DNA of 34,800 nucleotides from Candidatus Omnitrophota bacterium (GTDB lineage: Bacteria; Omnitrophota; Gorgyraeia; Zapsychrales; JAHFFX01). The stretch lies in assembly GCA_023247705.1 (NCBI GenBank), contig JAHFFY010000018.1:1-34800 (forward strand), written 5' to 3'. The notes under the pieces are model-generated. The model was given only the letters and a program-made list of their open reading frames with translations. It made no database searches and was not told the origin of the DNA. The translations under genes were made by a program, and so were the position numbers. Below are positions 23,292 to 31,807 of the stretch, one piece after another. Within the stretch, counting starts at the first letter, position 1, and each line of letters begins with the position of its first letter.

Positions 23292-25310
23292 ATGGACAAA
23301 GTCAAAGCCAAAAAAGAAATCGAAAAACTGACCAAAGAAATTTTAGCGCACGATGAGCGTTATTATAATCTTGACCGGCCGACGATCGCCGACCAGGAAT
23401 ACGACCTGCTGTTGAAGCGTTTGATGGATCTGGAAGAACAGTTTCCCGGTTTAAGAGGACCGGATTCCCCAACTCAACGCGTCGGAGCGAAACTCGAAAA
23501 AAGCCTACGGGCGATTCCGCATAAAGTCAAAATGCTTTCCCTGGATAACACGTATTCGTTCGAGGAGATGAAGGAGTGGGAGACGCGCGTGTTGAAAGGA
23601 TTGCCCGGGGAGAATATAGAATATGTCGCTGAATTAAAGATTGACGGGGTGTCCGCTTCGTTGATTTATCAGGACGGGATTTTTACCATGGGGGCCACCC
23701 GCGGCGATGGGTTCATCGGCGAGGATATCACAAATAATTTGAAAACGATCCGCAGCGTTCCATTGGTTTTAAAAAAGATAAAGGGCCATGATTTTCCGAA
23801 GTTGCTTGAGGTGCGCGGGGAAGTTTATATGGAACGCAAAGATTTTGAACTTTTGAACAAGGCCAAGCAGGAGAAAGGCGAAGTCTTGTTTGCCAACCCG
23901 CGCAACGCGGCCAGCGGTTCGGTCAAACTGTTGGATTCGCGGATGACGGTCTCAAGAAAACTGAATTGCTTTATTCACTCCTTCGGGATCTTGTCGGGTG
24001 GAAAACCTTGCGAAAGCCATTGGGAATTTCTATCACAAGCGCAAACGTATGGTTTTCCGGTTAACACGCATCGAAGACTGTGCAAATCATTGAAGGATGT
24101 TATTTCGTTTTGTCAGGAATATCAGGATAAAAGAGATACGATCCCATATGAAATCGACGGGGTCGTCGTTAAGGTGAATTCGTTTCGCCAGCGAAGTCAG
24201 TTGGGCGAAACTTTAAAGAGTCCACGCTGGGCCATGGCGTATAAATTTCCGGCCCAACAGGCCACAACGATTGTAAAAGAGATCGTGGTTCAAGTCGGGC
24301 GGACGGGTGTCCTGACGCCGGTTGCGGAATTGGAGCCCGTGGAATGCGCCGGGGTTGTCATTTCCCGCTCGACGTTGCACAATTTCGATGAGATCAAACG
24401 TTTGGGCGTCAAGAAGGGCGACCGCGTTCTCATCGAACGCGCGGGAGATGTGATCCCGAAGATCACCCAGGTCGTTGAATCTTCCGTAGATCGGGTTGAG
24501 CATCCTTTCAAAATTCCGACGCATTGCCCGGTCTGCGGTGGTAAAGTCGCCAAGAGCAAGGAAGAGGATGTTGCGTATCGCTGCATCAACCCATCGTGTC
24601 CGCGGCAGATGGAAAAAGGGCTGATCCATTTTGCGTCCCGTGGAGCGATGGATATCGAGGGATTAGGGGAGTCGGCGGTTCGTCAGTTACTGGAAAAGAA
24701 ATTCGTGAAAGATCTGGCGGATATTTATTTTTTGAAGAAAAATCAATTGTTGGAGTTAGAATTGTTCAAGGACAAGAAAGCGGATAATCTTTTGGCCGCG
24801 ATTGAACAAAGCAAGGCCAGACCATTGTCGCGTTTTTTATTCGCTCTGGGGATTTGGAATATCGGGGAAAAGGCCGCGTACACCTTGGCCCAGCGGTTTG
24901 GTTATATTGATAACCTGATGACCGCCTCAAGCGAACAACTGAACGCCATTCATGAGATCGGCGATGTGATGGCGGAGTCCGTTAAAAATTTTTTTGGCCA
25001 GAAATCCACCCGGAAACTCATCAAGAGATTTAAAAGCGCCGGGCTTCGTTTGACTGAGCCACGGGGGCGAGCCGTGAATACGAAACTATCAGGAAAGAAA
25101 TTTGTTTTAACCGGAGAACTGGATGGCCTCACCCGGCAGGAGGCATCCGCCCGGATCAAAAGGATGGGAGCAGCGGTGGTGGAGAGTGTGAGCCGCAAGA
25201 CGGATTTTGTTGTCGTCGGCGCGAATCCGGGATCGAAATATCAGAAGGCAGTCGATTTAGGCGTTAAAATTCTTAACCAATCCGAATTTGAGGAGATGAT
25301 GAATGAATAA
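23292..25310 (+). CDS. ligA: NAD-dependent DNA ligase
   Basis: 672 residues, the standard LigA length; seals nicks in replication and repair. Adenylated Lys116 is in ELKIDGVSASL; the N-terminal Ia domain has YYNLDRPTIADQEYD; the OB fold contains VGRTGVLTPVAELEPV. Four zinc cysteines follow in CPVCGGKV and CINPSCPR, then helix-hairpin-helix repeats (ALGIWNIGEKAA), and a BRCT domain ending the protein (GKKFVLTGELDGLTRQEA, FVVVGANPGSKYQKA). The last eight bases overlap the start of a small lipoprotein gene. Confidence 0.97.
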   Translation: MDKVKAKKEIEKLTKEILAHDERYYNLDRPTIADQEYDLLLKRLMDLEEQFPGLRGPDSPTQRVGAKLEKSLRAIPHKVKMLSLDNTYSFEEMKEWETRVLKGLPGENIEYVAELKIDGVSASLIYQDGIFTMGATRGDGFIGEDITNNLKTIRSVPLVLKKIKGHDFPKLLEVRGEVYMERKDFELLNKAKQEKGEVLFANPRNAASGSVKLLDSRMTVSRKLNCFIHSFGILSGGKPCESHWEFLSQAQTYGFPVNTHRRLCKSLKDVISFCQEYQDKRDTIPYEIDGVVVKVNSFRQRSQLGETLKSPRWAMAYKFPAQQATTIVKEIVVQVGRTGVLTPVAELEPVECAGVVISRSTLHNFDEIKRLGVKKGDRVLIERAGDVIPKITQVVESSVDRVEHPFKIPTHCPVCGGKVAKSKEEDVAYRCINPSCPRQMEKGLIHFASRGAMDIEGLGESAVRQLLEKKFVKDLADIYFLKKNQLLELELFKDKKADNLLAAIEQSKARPLSRFLFALGIWNIGEKAAYTLAQRFGYIDNLMTASSEQLNAIHEIGDVMAESVKNFFGQKSTRKLIKRFKSAGLRLTEPRGRAVNTKLSGKKFVLTGELDGLTRQEASARIKRMGAAVVESVSRKTDFVVVGANPGSKYQKAVDLGVKILNQSEFEEMMNE

Positions 25311-25821
25311 TGGCGAACGAACCCCCTTTTTTTTAGTTTTAATTTTTTTTGTGATCGTCACGATGACTTTCAGCAGCTGCGAACCGTTAAGAAAGAAATT
25401 TACCCGTCAGAAAAAGAAATCCGCTGAGGAGTCTGAGATCATTCCGATCTTGGACCCGATTGAATATCCGGCCAAGGTGTATTCGAATGACGAAATATAC
25501 CGGCAGCATTATTCCCTGTGGCAGGTTTGGCAGAAAGATCTTGTCTCTTCGATTGTGGAGGAGGAGAGCGGAAAGAAACAGAAATACAATTTAAACCAAA
25601 GTATCATTCAGCTGGAAGAAATCCAGAAACTGGTGTCCGATGCAAAAGCGCAGGAATTAACCAAGTTCATTGACCGATTAAAACTGGTGCAAGTAAAGCT
25701 GGATGATCCATTTCCCATGCGCAATATGTCTTCCATCCGACTTGAAATTGAATCTATTGGGAAGGATATCCGGGAAGAGTTTAGGTTTACGAAAATCAAG
25801 GACAGTTTGAAATCCGAATGA
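25303..25821 (+). CDS. Putative small lipoprotein, function unknown
   Basis: 172 residues that I do not recognise. A hydrophobic N-terminal stretch (FFLVLIFFVIVTMTF) ends in SSC, a plausible lipobox with Cys25, so the mature protein would be a lipoprotein of about 148 residues. The rest is charged and mostly helical, with a coiled-coil-like middle (QLEEIQKLVSDAKAQELTKF). It overlaps the end of ligA by eight bases and is followed seven bases later by a Xer recombinase, so it is translated as part of that run. No homology can be claimed. Confidence 0.75.
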   Translation: MNNGERTPFFLVLIFFVIVTMTFSSCEPLRKKFTRQKKKSAEESEIIPILDPIEYPAKVYSNDEIYRQHYSLWQVWQKDLVSSIVEEESGKKQKYNLNQSIIQLEEIQKLVSDAKAQELTKFIDRLKLVQVKLDDPFPMRNMSSIRLEIESIGKDIREEFRFTKIKDSLKSE

Positions 25822-25828
25822 GTTTTTC

Positions 25829-26716
25829 ATGAAAGAATTTGTTGAGGATTTTTTAAATTATTTGTCGGTCGAACGCGGACTGGCGCGCAACACCATTGCG
25901 TCCTATCGACTGGATTTGACGAGCTATGTCGCCTTCTTACAGGAGAAGAAGACGGCATCTCCCGAACAAATCAAGCGTCAACAGATCACGGATTACATGC
26001 TTCATCAAAAGAAAGCAAATTTGTCCCCGCGGTCGATCTGCCGGCATTTAGCGGCGATCAAGATGTTTCACCGTTATCTGGTGAGGGAACGGTTGTCCAA
26101 AGACGATCCGACTGCGTTAGTGGATACGCCAAAACTCTGGAAGAGGATCCCGGAGGTTTTGTCCTCGGGAGAAATCGAATCGATTTTAAATGTCGCGGAT
26201 GGAAAAAGCAAACAGAAAATACGGGACTCGGCGATGCTGGAATTGCTTTACGCCAGCGGCATGCGGGTTTCGGAGCTGGCGGATTTGAAGGTTGAAAATG
26301 TGAATTTCGAGATGGGGTTTATCCGCTGCACGGGAAAAGGCAGCAAAGAAAGGATTGTTCCGATCGGTCAGAAGGCCCGTGCGGCGATCAAAAAATATCT
26401 GGAACGCGTGCGCGGCAAGCTGGCGCAATCCAATACGAACTCATTTTTGTTTTTGAACCCTTCGGGGCAAAGAATCAGCCGGCAAAGCATCTGGAAATTA
26501 ATCAAGAAATACGGCGGTCAGGCGAAAATCAAGAAGATCATCAAACCGCATACGATCCGTCATTCATTCGCGACACATCTTCTGGAACACGGCGCGGATT
26601 TGCGTTCCGTCCAGGAAATGCTGGGGCACGCCGATATTTCGACCACCCAGATTTATACGCATGTGGATAAAGAACGCTTGAGGAGCATTCATAAAGAATT
26701 TCATCCGCGGTCTTAG
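25829..26716 (+). CDS. xerD: Tyrosine recombinase XerC/XerD
   Basis: 295 residues, usual for Xer proteins that resolve chromosome dimers at dif. The N-terminal SAM-like domain starts DFLNYLSVERGLARNTIASY. Catalytic residues are all present: Arg146 (ASGMRVSEL), Lys170 (GKGSKER), His241 and Arg244 (HTIRHSFATH), His267 (MLGHADISTT) and Tyr276 (IYTHV). Normal N-terminal length and the housekeeping neighbours argue against a phage or integron integrase. XerD rather than XerC is a guess; no second Xer is in the window. Confidence 0.9.
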   Translation: MKEFVEDFLNYLSVERGLARNTIASYRLDLTSYVAFLQEKKTASPEQIKRQQITDYMLHQKKANLSPRSICRHLAAIKMFHRYLVRERLSKDDPTALVDTPKLWKRIPEVLSSGEIESILNVADGKSKQKIRDSAMLELLYASGMRVSELADLKVENVNFEMGFIRCTGKGSKERIVPIGQKARAAIKKYLERVRGKLAQSNTNSFLFLNPSGQRISRQSIWKLIKKYGGQAKIKKIIKPHTIRHSFATHLLEHGADLRSVQEMLGHADISTTQIYTHVDKERLRSIHKEFHPRS

Positions 26717-26737
26717 CACTGATGAAGGGATCGGTTC

Positions 26738-26769
26738 CCCTCCCTGCATGGGGGTGGGATAGGGGAGGG
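26738..26769 (+). promoter_or_regulatory. G-quadruplex motif with overlapping hairpin in the cca leader
   Basis: On the + strand, four G-runs lie within 20 bases: five G at 26750-26754, three at 26756-26758, four at 26762-26765 and three at 26767-26769, with loops of 1, 3 and 1 base. That is a canonical and potentially very stable quadruplex, 29 bases before the cca start codon. The same bases can form a rival duplex: CCCTCCC (26738-26744) with GGGAGGG (26763-26769). Confidence 0.6.
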
Positions 26770-26798
26770 ACATTACCCATTGAGGAAGGTTTTGTGAG

Positions 26799-28073
26799 AT
26801 GAAGAATTTATTGTCACGATTGAATCAAGATATCAGATTGATCCTTAAAGACATCGGCAACATCGCGGATGAGCGAGGGGTTGCGGTGTTTGTCGTGGGG
26901 GGATTGGTAAGGGATTTGATTTTGGGTAAAGAAAATTTTGATCTGGACATCGTGGTGGAAGGCGACGCCATCACGATGGCCGAGGCCATCGCCAAAAGAA
27001 AAAAACTGGAATGGGTTTGTTATCGGGAATTCGGCACAGCGACCGTCATTTTTTCTAAAGGGGATAGAGTTGATTTTGCCACCGCCCGAAAAGAGTCTTA
27101 CGCCCATCCGGGGGCTTTGCCTAAGGTCGTTGCGGGATCGATCCATGATGATTTGTTTCGCAGAGATTTTACGATCAACGCGCTGGCGGTCCGGATTAAT
27201 CCTGTTCGGCTAGGCGTATTGATCGATGATTTCAGTGGCGTCCAGGATTTGAAAGCAAAAAGAATCCGCATTATGCATGATCAAAGTTTTATCGATGATC
27301 CTACGAGGATCTTGCGCGCGATCCGTTTTGAACAGCGGTTCAATTTTCGGATAGAAAAACACTCGTTGAATATGTTAAACTTAGCATTGTCAAAGAAGGC
27401 CTTTCAAACGGTCAAGCCGGAGAGGATCTTTGAGGAATTTAGAAAGATGTTGTCGGAGGGAACCCCGCAAAAATCGCTCAAACGCTGTGATTCATTGGGC
27501 GCGTTGGATTTTCTGGGGATCAAGCTCAAGAATTTATCTGAATCGTTACGTTTGATGGAAAAATTTTCTTATTCGTCCCGTCCACTTCAAAAAAAATTAT
27601 TTAAAGACAATCCGATCGAGGCTTGGTTGGTTTATTTTATGATCCTAGTCGAACATTTTGGGGAAAAGGATCTGGACACGATTTTTAAGAGATTTAATTT
27701 AAAAAAGATTGATCGGAACAAAATTGCATCTTCTAAACAAGGTCATGTTGTTTTAAAGAAATTAAAGGCCAAACGGTTAAGCCCCAGTCAGATTTATCGG
27801 CTCTTGAGTCCGTTAAGTTCTGAGGCGATTTCTTTTTTAAGAATAAAAGCAGCCTCCCACCGGATCCTTGTCAGGCGTATTGATCAATTTTTTTTAAATT
27901 ATAGGGCTGTGGCCCTATCGATCAACGGAAATGATTTGATAAATTTTGGTTTGTCTTCTGGGAACAGAATTGGTATGATTCTAGCTCAAATTCTGGATGA
28001 AAAGCTGGATGGATTGATTACCACGCGCGAAGAGGAGATTCTTCGCGCCAAGACATTAGCCGTTCAGGGATAA
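26799..28073 (+). CDS. cca: tRNA nucleotidyltransferase / poly(A) polymerase family protein
   Basis: 424 residues, class II nucleotidyltransferase. The head has GGLVRDLILGKENFDLDIVVEGDA (Gly34-Gly35, metal Asp48 and Asp50 in segments of the motif), then RRDFTINALAVR and DDPTRILRAIRFEQRF. The C-terminal half is helical and without a clear HD domain. It would add CCA, or only parts of it or A, to tRNA 3' ends; the tRNA in this window already encodes CCA, so repair would be the role. A-adding versus CCA-adding cannot be read from the sequence by eye. A GAGGAAGG ribosome site lies about ten bases before the ATG. Confidence 0.85.
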   Translation: MKNLLSRLNQDIRLILKDIGNIADERGVAVFVVGGLVRDLILGKENFDLDIVVEGDAITMAEAIAKRKKLEWVCYREFGTATVIFSKGDRVDFATARKESYAHPGALPKVVAGSIHDDLFRRDFTINALAVRINPVRLGVLIDDFSGVQDLKAKRIRIMHDQSFIDDPTRILRAIRFEQRFNFRIEKHSLNMLNLALSKKAFQTVKPERIFEEFRKMLSEGTPQKSLKRCDSLGALDFLGIKLKNLSESLRLMEKFSYSSRPLQKKLFKDNPIEAWLVYFMILVEHFGEKDLDTIFKRFNLKKIDRNKIASSKQGHVVLKKLKAKRLSPSQIYRLLSPLSSEAISFLRIKAASHRILVRRIDQFFLNYRAVALSINGNDLINFGLSSGNRIGMILAQILDEKLDGLITTREEEILRAKTLAVQG

Positions 28074-28145
28074 AAATATAAAAGCATGTCTATTGAAATT
28101 TGTGTTTCAATCAACAAGATGATTTCATAAAGGAGATGACAACGG

Positions 28146-28508
28146 ATGGAAAGAATGGATAAGATCAATCAAATGATGAAGCGGGAAGTCAGCGATATTA
28201 TTCAAAAAGAACTCAAAGACCCTCGCCTGGAATTCGTGACGATTACCGAGGCTAAAGTGACCAAAGATTTACAGCACGCCAAGATTTATTACAGTGTCTT
28301 GGGCAACCAGGAAAAAATGGAAAAGGCGGCAGAAGGATTGAACAGCGCCCGCGGTTTTGTCCGCAAGCTGGTCGGACAGCGCATTCGTATGCGGTATACG
28401 CCGGATATTGAATTTGTTTTCGATCAATCGATTGAATATAGCGCACGGATCGAAGCCGCGTTAGAGGAGATCAATCATGAGCAGCGCAAAAATCACCAAA
28501 ATAATTAA
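28146..28508 (+). CDS. rbfA: 30S ribosome-binding factor A
   Basis: 120 residues; helps mature the 5' end of 16S rRNA in the small subunit. Visible are INQMMKREVSDIIQKELKDPR, VTITEAKVTKDLQHAKIYYSVLG and the KH-like RIRMRYTPDIEFVFDQSIEY. AAAGGAG lies ten bases before the ATG. In most bacteria rbfA follows infB and nusA; here it follows cca. Its end overlaps nrnA by 32 bases. A weak hairpin (ATTGAAA/TTTCAAT at 28092-28111) lies in the gap before it. Confidence 0.96.
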   Translation: MERMDKINQMMKREVSDIIQKELKDPRLEFVTITEAKVTKDLQHAKIYYSVLGNQEKMEKAAEGLNSARGFVRKLVGQRIRMRYTPDIEFVFDQSIEYSARIEAALEEINHEQRKNHQNN

Positions 28509-29439
28509 AGAGAATAAAAGATTTCTCATCGCGACTCATGTGAATCCGGACGCAGACGCATTGTCTTCCCAATTGGCCATGGCGCTTTATTTAAAACATC
28601 TTGGTAAGAAAGTTTATGTGATAAATGCAGACGCTGCGCCGGCCAGGTTTCATTTCATCCCTGAGATTCATTTGGTGGAGAAATTAAAAGACGATATTCA
28701 TCTGGAATACGATGTCGCCGTGATTCTGGATTGCGGCGATATTGACCGCATTGACCAAGTCAAAAGGCTTATTCAAAATGATACCATGATCATCAATATC
28801 GACCACCATTTGACGAACACTCAATTCGGCGATGCCAATCTAGTCAATCATAAAGCCTGCTCGACGGCCGAGGTACTTTTTTTGTTATTCCAGCAGTTTA
28901 AATTCCGATTGACCCGCGAGATCGCGATTCTTTTGTATCTTGGGATCATGACGGATACGGGGTCTTTCCGCTATGACAGCACAACGGCCTATACGCATTA
29001 TGTTGTTTCGGAGTTGATGAAATTTAAATTCTCGATCAGCGATCTGTATCGAAAGATGTATGAGCATGTGCCTTTAGAGGACCTGAAGCTCTTTACGCGC
29101 ATCGTCAATCGGTTTGAGCGATTGTATGGCGGGCGGGTCGTTTGCATCGAAATGAAGAAAAGAGTGATTGAAAAATTTTCCTCCGAGTTTGACGTGAAAG
29201 ACAAGATATTCAGTTTCCTGAGGGCGATTAAGGGAGTGGAAGTGATCATTATTTTGACTGAAAATGCACGTCATGTGACCCGGGTCAATCTTCGTTCTCA
29301 AGGAGAGAAAGTCAACGTGGCTGAGATCGCGGCTTCTTTCAACGGAGGGGGGCATCGTAAGGCGAGCGGTTGTGTGATCCATGAGGATTTTGCGAAAGCA
29401 AAAGTGAAGATTTTATCCGCATTAGAGAAAGTTTTATAA
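28477..29439 (+). CDS. nrnA: Bifunctional oligoribonuclease / pAp phosphatase, DHH family
   Basis: 320 residues; removes nucleotides from short RNAs and dephosphorylates 3'-phosphoadenosine 5'-phosphate. Metal motifs: ATHVNPDADALSSQL (His21, Asp25, Asp27), the ILDCGD strand, DHH at 109-111 (NIDHHLTN) and the DHHA1 glycine loop FNGGGHRKASGC near the end. The DHH and DHHA1 domains are joined by a normal linker. It starts inside rbfA, and its TAA shares a base with the truB ATG (TAATG), so three genes are tightly coupled. rbfA-nrnA-truB is a familiar order. Confidence 0.94.
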   Translation: MSSAKITKIIKENKRFLIATHVNPDADALSSQLAMALYLKHLGKKVYVINADAAPARFHFIPEIHLVEKLKDDIHLEYDVAVILDCGDIDRIDQVKRLIQNDTMIINIDHHLTNTQFGDANLVNHKACSTAEVLFLLFQQFKFRLTREIAILLYLGIMTDTGSFRYDSTTAYTHYVVSELMKFKFSISDLYRKMYEHVPLEDLKLFTRIVNRFERLYGGRVVCIEMKKRVIEKFSSEFDVKDKIFSFLRAIKGVEVIIILTENARHVTRVNLRSQGEKVNVAEIAASFNGGGHRKASGCVIHEDFAKAKVKILSALEKVL

Positions 29440-30101
29440 TGGACGGTGTTATTAATATTGATAAACCGGATGGAATGACCTCGCATGATGTGGTGAGTTT
29501 TATCCGCCGGAGATTTCGTTTCCGAAAAGTGGGGCACGCGGGCACGCTCGATCCGTTGGCGACCGGCGTTTTGGTTATCTTGCTTGGCAACGCGACGAAA
29601 CTGTTCGATAATTTTGTCGGTTTCGACAAGGCTTATAACGCGACCCTGAAATTAGGGATGACGACCACAACCGCGGATATTCAAGGGGAAGTTTTAAAAG
29701 AAGCTCCCTTTGATTATGTGACGAAAGAACAGATTGAAAATGTGTTTAAACAGTTTGTCGGCGACATCAAACAAGTTCCACCGATGGTTTCCGCAGTCAA
29801 ATTAAACGGAGAGCGGTTATATAAACTCGCCAGAAAAGGCGTTCAGGTGGACAGAGAACCGCGATCCATTCATATTGATCTCTTGAAATTAATTGATTTT
29901 ACTTCTCCGCATGTGAAATTCTATCTTGAATGTTCTAAAGGAACCTATGTCCGTCAATTAGCCGAGGATGTCGGCCAATCGCTGGGTTGCGGCGCCTGTA
30001 TTGCCCAGATTGAACGCACGCGCGTCGGTCCGTTTCGGATCAATGAGGCTGTCAAATTAGAGGATCTTAATGAAAATCATATCCAACTTTGGAAAGGATA
30101 G
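29439..30101 (+). CDS. truB: tRNA pseudouridine-55 synthase, short form
   Basis: Makes pseudouridine 55 in the T-loop of tRNAs. GVINIDKPDGMTSHDVV, then GHAGTLDPLATGVLVI with the catalytic Asp41, and YNATLKLGMTTTTAD are as expected; KGTYVRQLAEDVG and GACIAQIERTRVGPF close the catalytic domain. The protein stops at 220 residues, whereas E. coli-type TruB has about 310, so the C-terminal PUA-like part is missing. The ribF start lies inside its end with a 32-base overlap, so the short length seems genuine rather than a frameshift artefact. Confidence 0.94.
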   Translation: MDGVINIDKPDGMTSHDVVSFIRRRFRFRKVGHAGTLDPLATGVLVILLGNATKLFDNFVGFDKAYNATLKLGMTTTTADIQGEVLKEAPFDYVTKEQIENVFKQFVGDIKQVPPMVSAVKLNGERLYKLARKGVQVDREPRSIHIDLLKLIDFTSPHVKFYLECSKGTYVRQLAEDVGQSLGCGACIAQIERTRVGPFRINEAVKLEDLNENHIQLWKG

Positions 30102-31023
30102 TCTCAGGTTCAAAAAAGTTTTTTTAGCGATCGGCGTTTTTGATGGCGTTCATTTAGGTCATCAAGCCTTGATCAAGAAGGTCATTGCGAAAGCAAAATC
30201 AGTTGGGGGCACAAGCGCTGTCATGACCTTTGATCCTCATCCGGTCCAAGTGCTCCATCCGACAAAAGCCTTCCCCCTTTTAGTGACATTACCGCACAGA
30301 TTGAAACTGATCGAAGAACTGGGGGCAGATGTTTGTCTGGTCATCCGGTTTACCAAGAAATTTTCCAGGTTGAAGCCGGAAGAATTTATTCAAAATTTTT
30401 TGATCAAGCATGTCCATCCTCAGGAAATTTTTGTCGGAGATGATTTTCGTTTCGGACAAAACCGCAGCGGAGATCTCGCTCTTTTTAGATCGGTTGCCTG
30501 GAAATATCATTTCAAAGTTAACAAGACGAGGGCTGTCCGATGGCAGGGTGAGAAAATTAGCAGTACAAAAATTCGTCAATTGATTGCCGATGGGAATATT
30601 ACCGAGGCCAGCCAGTTGTTAGGGCACAGCGTTTCGATTCTCGGCCGGGTTGTAAAAGGAGAATCCAGAGGCAAAAAACTTGGCTTCCCAACCGCCAACA
30701 TAGAATATCATTCCGAGGTGATTCCTCCTCGAGGCGTTTATTTGGTTCATGTGATCATCAAGTGCAACCGCCTTCCCGCTCTGGCCAATATAGGCGTTCG
30801 TCCGACCTTTAAAAGAAAACAGGAAAAAAATATGAAACTGGAAGTTCATATCTTGGATTTTAATCAGGATATTTATCAACGAGAAATCGTAGTCGAGTTC
30901 GTCAAGAAGATTCGAGATGAGAGACGCTTTATTTCGGCTGATCAACTCATTGAGCAAATCAAACTCGACGAAAAATCCGCCAGATCGTACTTCATGAAGC
31001 CCCCCTCCCGAGGAACGTCTTAA
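30070..31023 (+). CDS. ribF: Bifunctional riboflavin kinase / FAD synthetase
   Basis: Converts riboflavin to FMN and FMN to FAD. The adenylyltransferase half has AIGVFDGVHLGHQ (20-32), GDDFRFGQNRSGD and ISSTKIRQL. The kinase half shows GRVVKGESRGKKLGFPTANI followed by PPRGVYLVHV and ANIGVRPTF. 317 residues is usual. It overlaps truB by 32 bases and is the last gene of the rbfA-truB run. It is not under the FMN riboswitch at 10.2 kb, so the final flavin steps are regulated apart from riboflavin synthesis. Confidence 0.96.
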   Translation: MKIISNFGKDSLRFKKVFLAIGVFDGVHLGHQALIKKVIAKAKSVGGTSAVMTFDPHPVQVLHPTKAFPLLVTLPHRLKLIEELGADVCLVIRFTKKFSRLKPEEFIQNFLIKHVHPQEIFVGDDFRFGQNRSGDLALFRSVAWKYHFKVNKTRAVRWQGEKISSTKIRQLIADGNITEASQLLGHSVSILGRVVKGESRGKKLGFPTANIEYHSEVIPPRGVYLVHVIIKCNRLPALANIGVRPTFKRKQEKNMKLEVHILDFNQDIYQREIVVEFVKKIRDERRFISADQLIEQIKLDEKSARSYFMKPPSRGTS

Positions 31024-31155
31024 TTATTTTTTAATCATTAAATGCATTGAATCACTGCTGAAAGTTTTTTTGTCTTTTTAAGGCCACTATATTTAGACTA
31101 ATCGGCCAATTTTCTACAATTTATAGTATTTTCAAAAAATATTGCTATTTAGCTG
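31024..31155 (+). other. Non-coding gap between ribF and the dcw promoter
   Basis: AT-rich stretch without a believable gene. T-runs occur (for example around 31060-31080, after TGCTGAAAG), but no clear stem precedes them, so a ribF terminator is possible yet not demonstrated. Confidence 0.4.
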
Positions 31156-31184
31156 TTGACAAACGAAATTTGTTTTCTTATACT
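31156..31184 (+). promoter_or_regulatory. Sigma-70-type promoter of the dcw cluster
   Basis: Perfect -35 TTGACA at 31156-31161, 17-base spacer, -10 TATACT at 31179-31184. It lies about 170 bases before mraZ, in the only sizeable gap in this region, and fits as the start of the division/cell-wall transcript. Confidence 0.85.
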
Positions 31185-31198
31185 CACATTTGCCCATA

Positions 31199-31224
31199 AA
31201 AGGGTTCAAAGTAGAGTAAAGTGG
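31199..31224 (+). promoter_or_regulatory. MraZ-box-like repeats, probable autoregulatory operator
   Basis: Three repeats spaced 9-10 bases apart: AAAGGG (31199), AAAGTAG (31208) and AAAGTGG (31218). They resemble the AAAGTG(G/T) boxes reported for MraZ. They lie just past the predicted transcription start, where a bound MraZ would block the promoter. Confidence 0.55.
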
Positions 31225-31355
31225 TTTAAATGCTTGATTTACTTTCTTTTTTTAGGGTGATTTAGAGATATTTCAACCCAGATGTTAGATTCTTTCAGCT
31301 TCAAAATCATAAGCGAAGTTATTAAGTTTGATAACATTGACTCAGGTTTTTCTCC

Positions 31356-31793
31356 ATGTTTTATGGTGAGTATACACATAGTCTCGACCTCAAGGGGAGA
31401 CTTATTCTTCCGTCCCGGCTCAGAGATGTGTCGCGGGACAACGGGATTGAAAAATTCTTCGTGACGCGGGGATTGGACCGTTGTCTGTTCATGTTTACCG
31501 AGGAAGAATGGAGAAGCCAGGAACAGAAGTTCAAAAATATGTCTTTTACTAAACAAGAATCCAGAAATTTTAATCGTATCTTTTTCTCCGGCGCCGTTGA
31601 AACGATTCCCGATAAGCAGGGGCGCTTTGTCATTCCGCAATATCTGAAAGATTTCGCAAATATCGTCAAAGATACGATTATTATTGGTGTTGCTAATCGA
31701 ATTGAGATTTGGGATAGCCGCGTTTGGAAAGATTTTTATGCGAATTCCAGTAGCTCTTTTGAAAAGATCGCGGAGAGAATGATCAACATTTAA
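31356..31793 (+). CDS. mraZ: Transcriptional regulator MraZ
   Basis: 145 residues, two AbrB-like SpoVT-type halves. FYGEYTHSLDLKGRLILPSRLRD and, later, AVETIPDKQGRFVIPQYLKDFA are the two DXXGR repeats (DLKGR and DKQGR) that form the DNA-binding surface of a multimeric ring. First gene of the dcw cluster, usually an autorepressor; the box-like repeats upstream fit this. The ATG at 31356 gives the standard MFYGEY start. Confidence 0.96.
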   Translation: MFYGEYTHSLDLKGRLILPSRLRDVSRDNGIEKFFVTRGLDRCLFMFTEEEWRSQEQKFKNMSFTKQESRNFNRIFFSGAVETIPDKQGRFVIPQYLKDFANIVKDTIIIGVANRIEIWDSRVWKDFYANSSSSFEKIAERMINI

Positions 31794-31807
31794 ACAAGGT
31801 TAAGTAT

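Noticed and set aside
26738-26769. Simple intrinsic terminator after xerD
   Set aside because: A CCCTCCC/GGGAGGG stem exists, but no T-run follows and the G-run pattern fits a quadruplex better; kept as a competing fold only.
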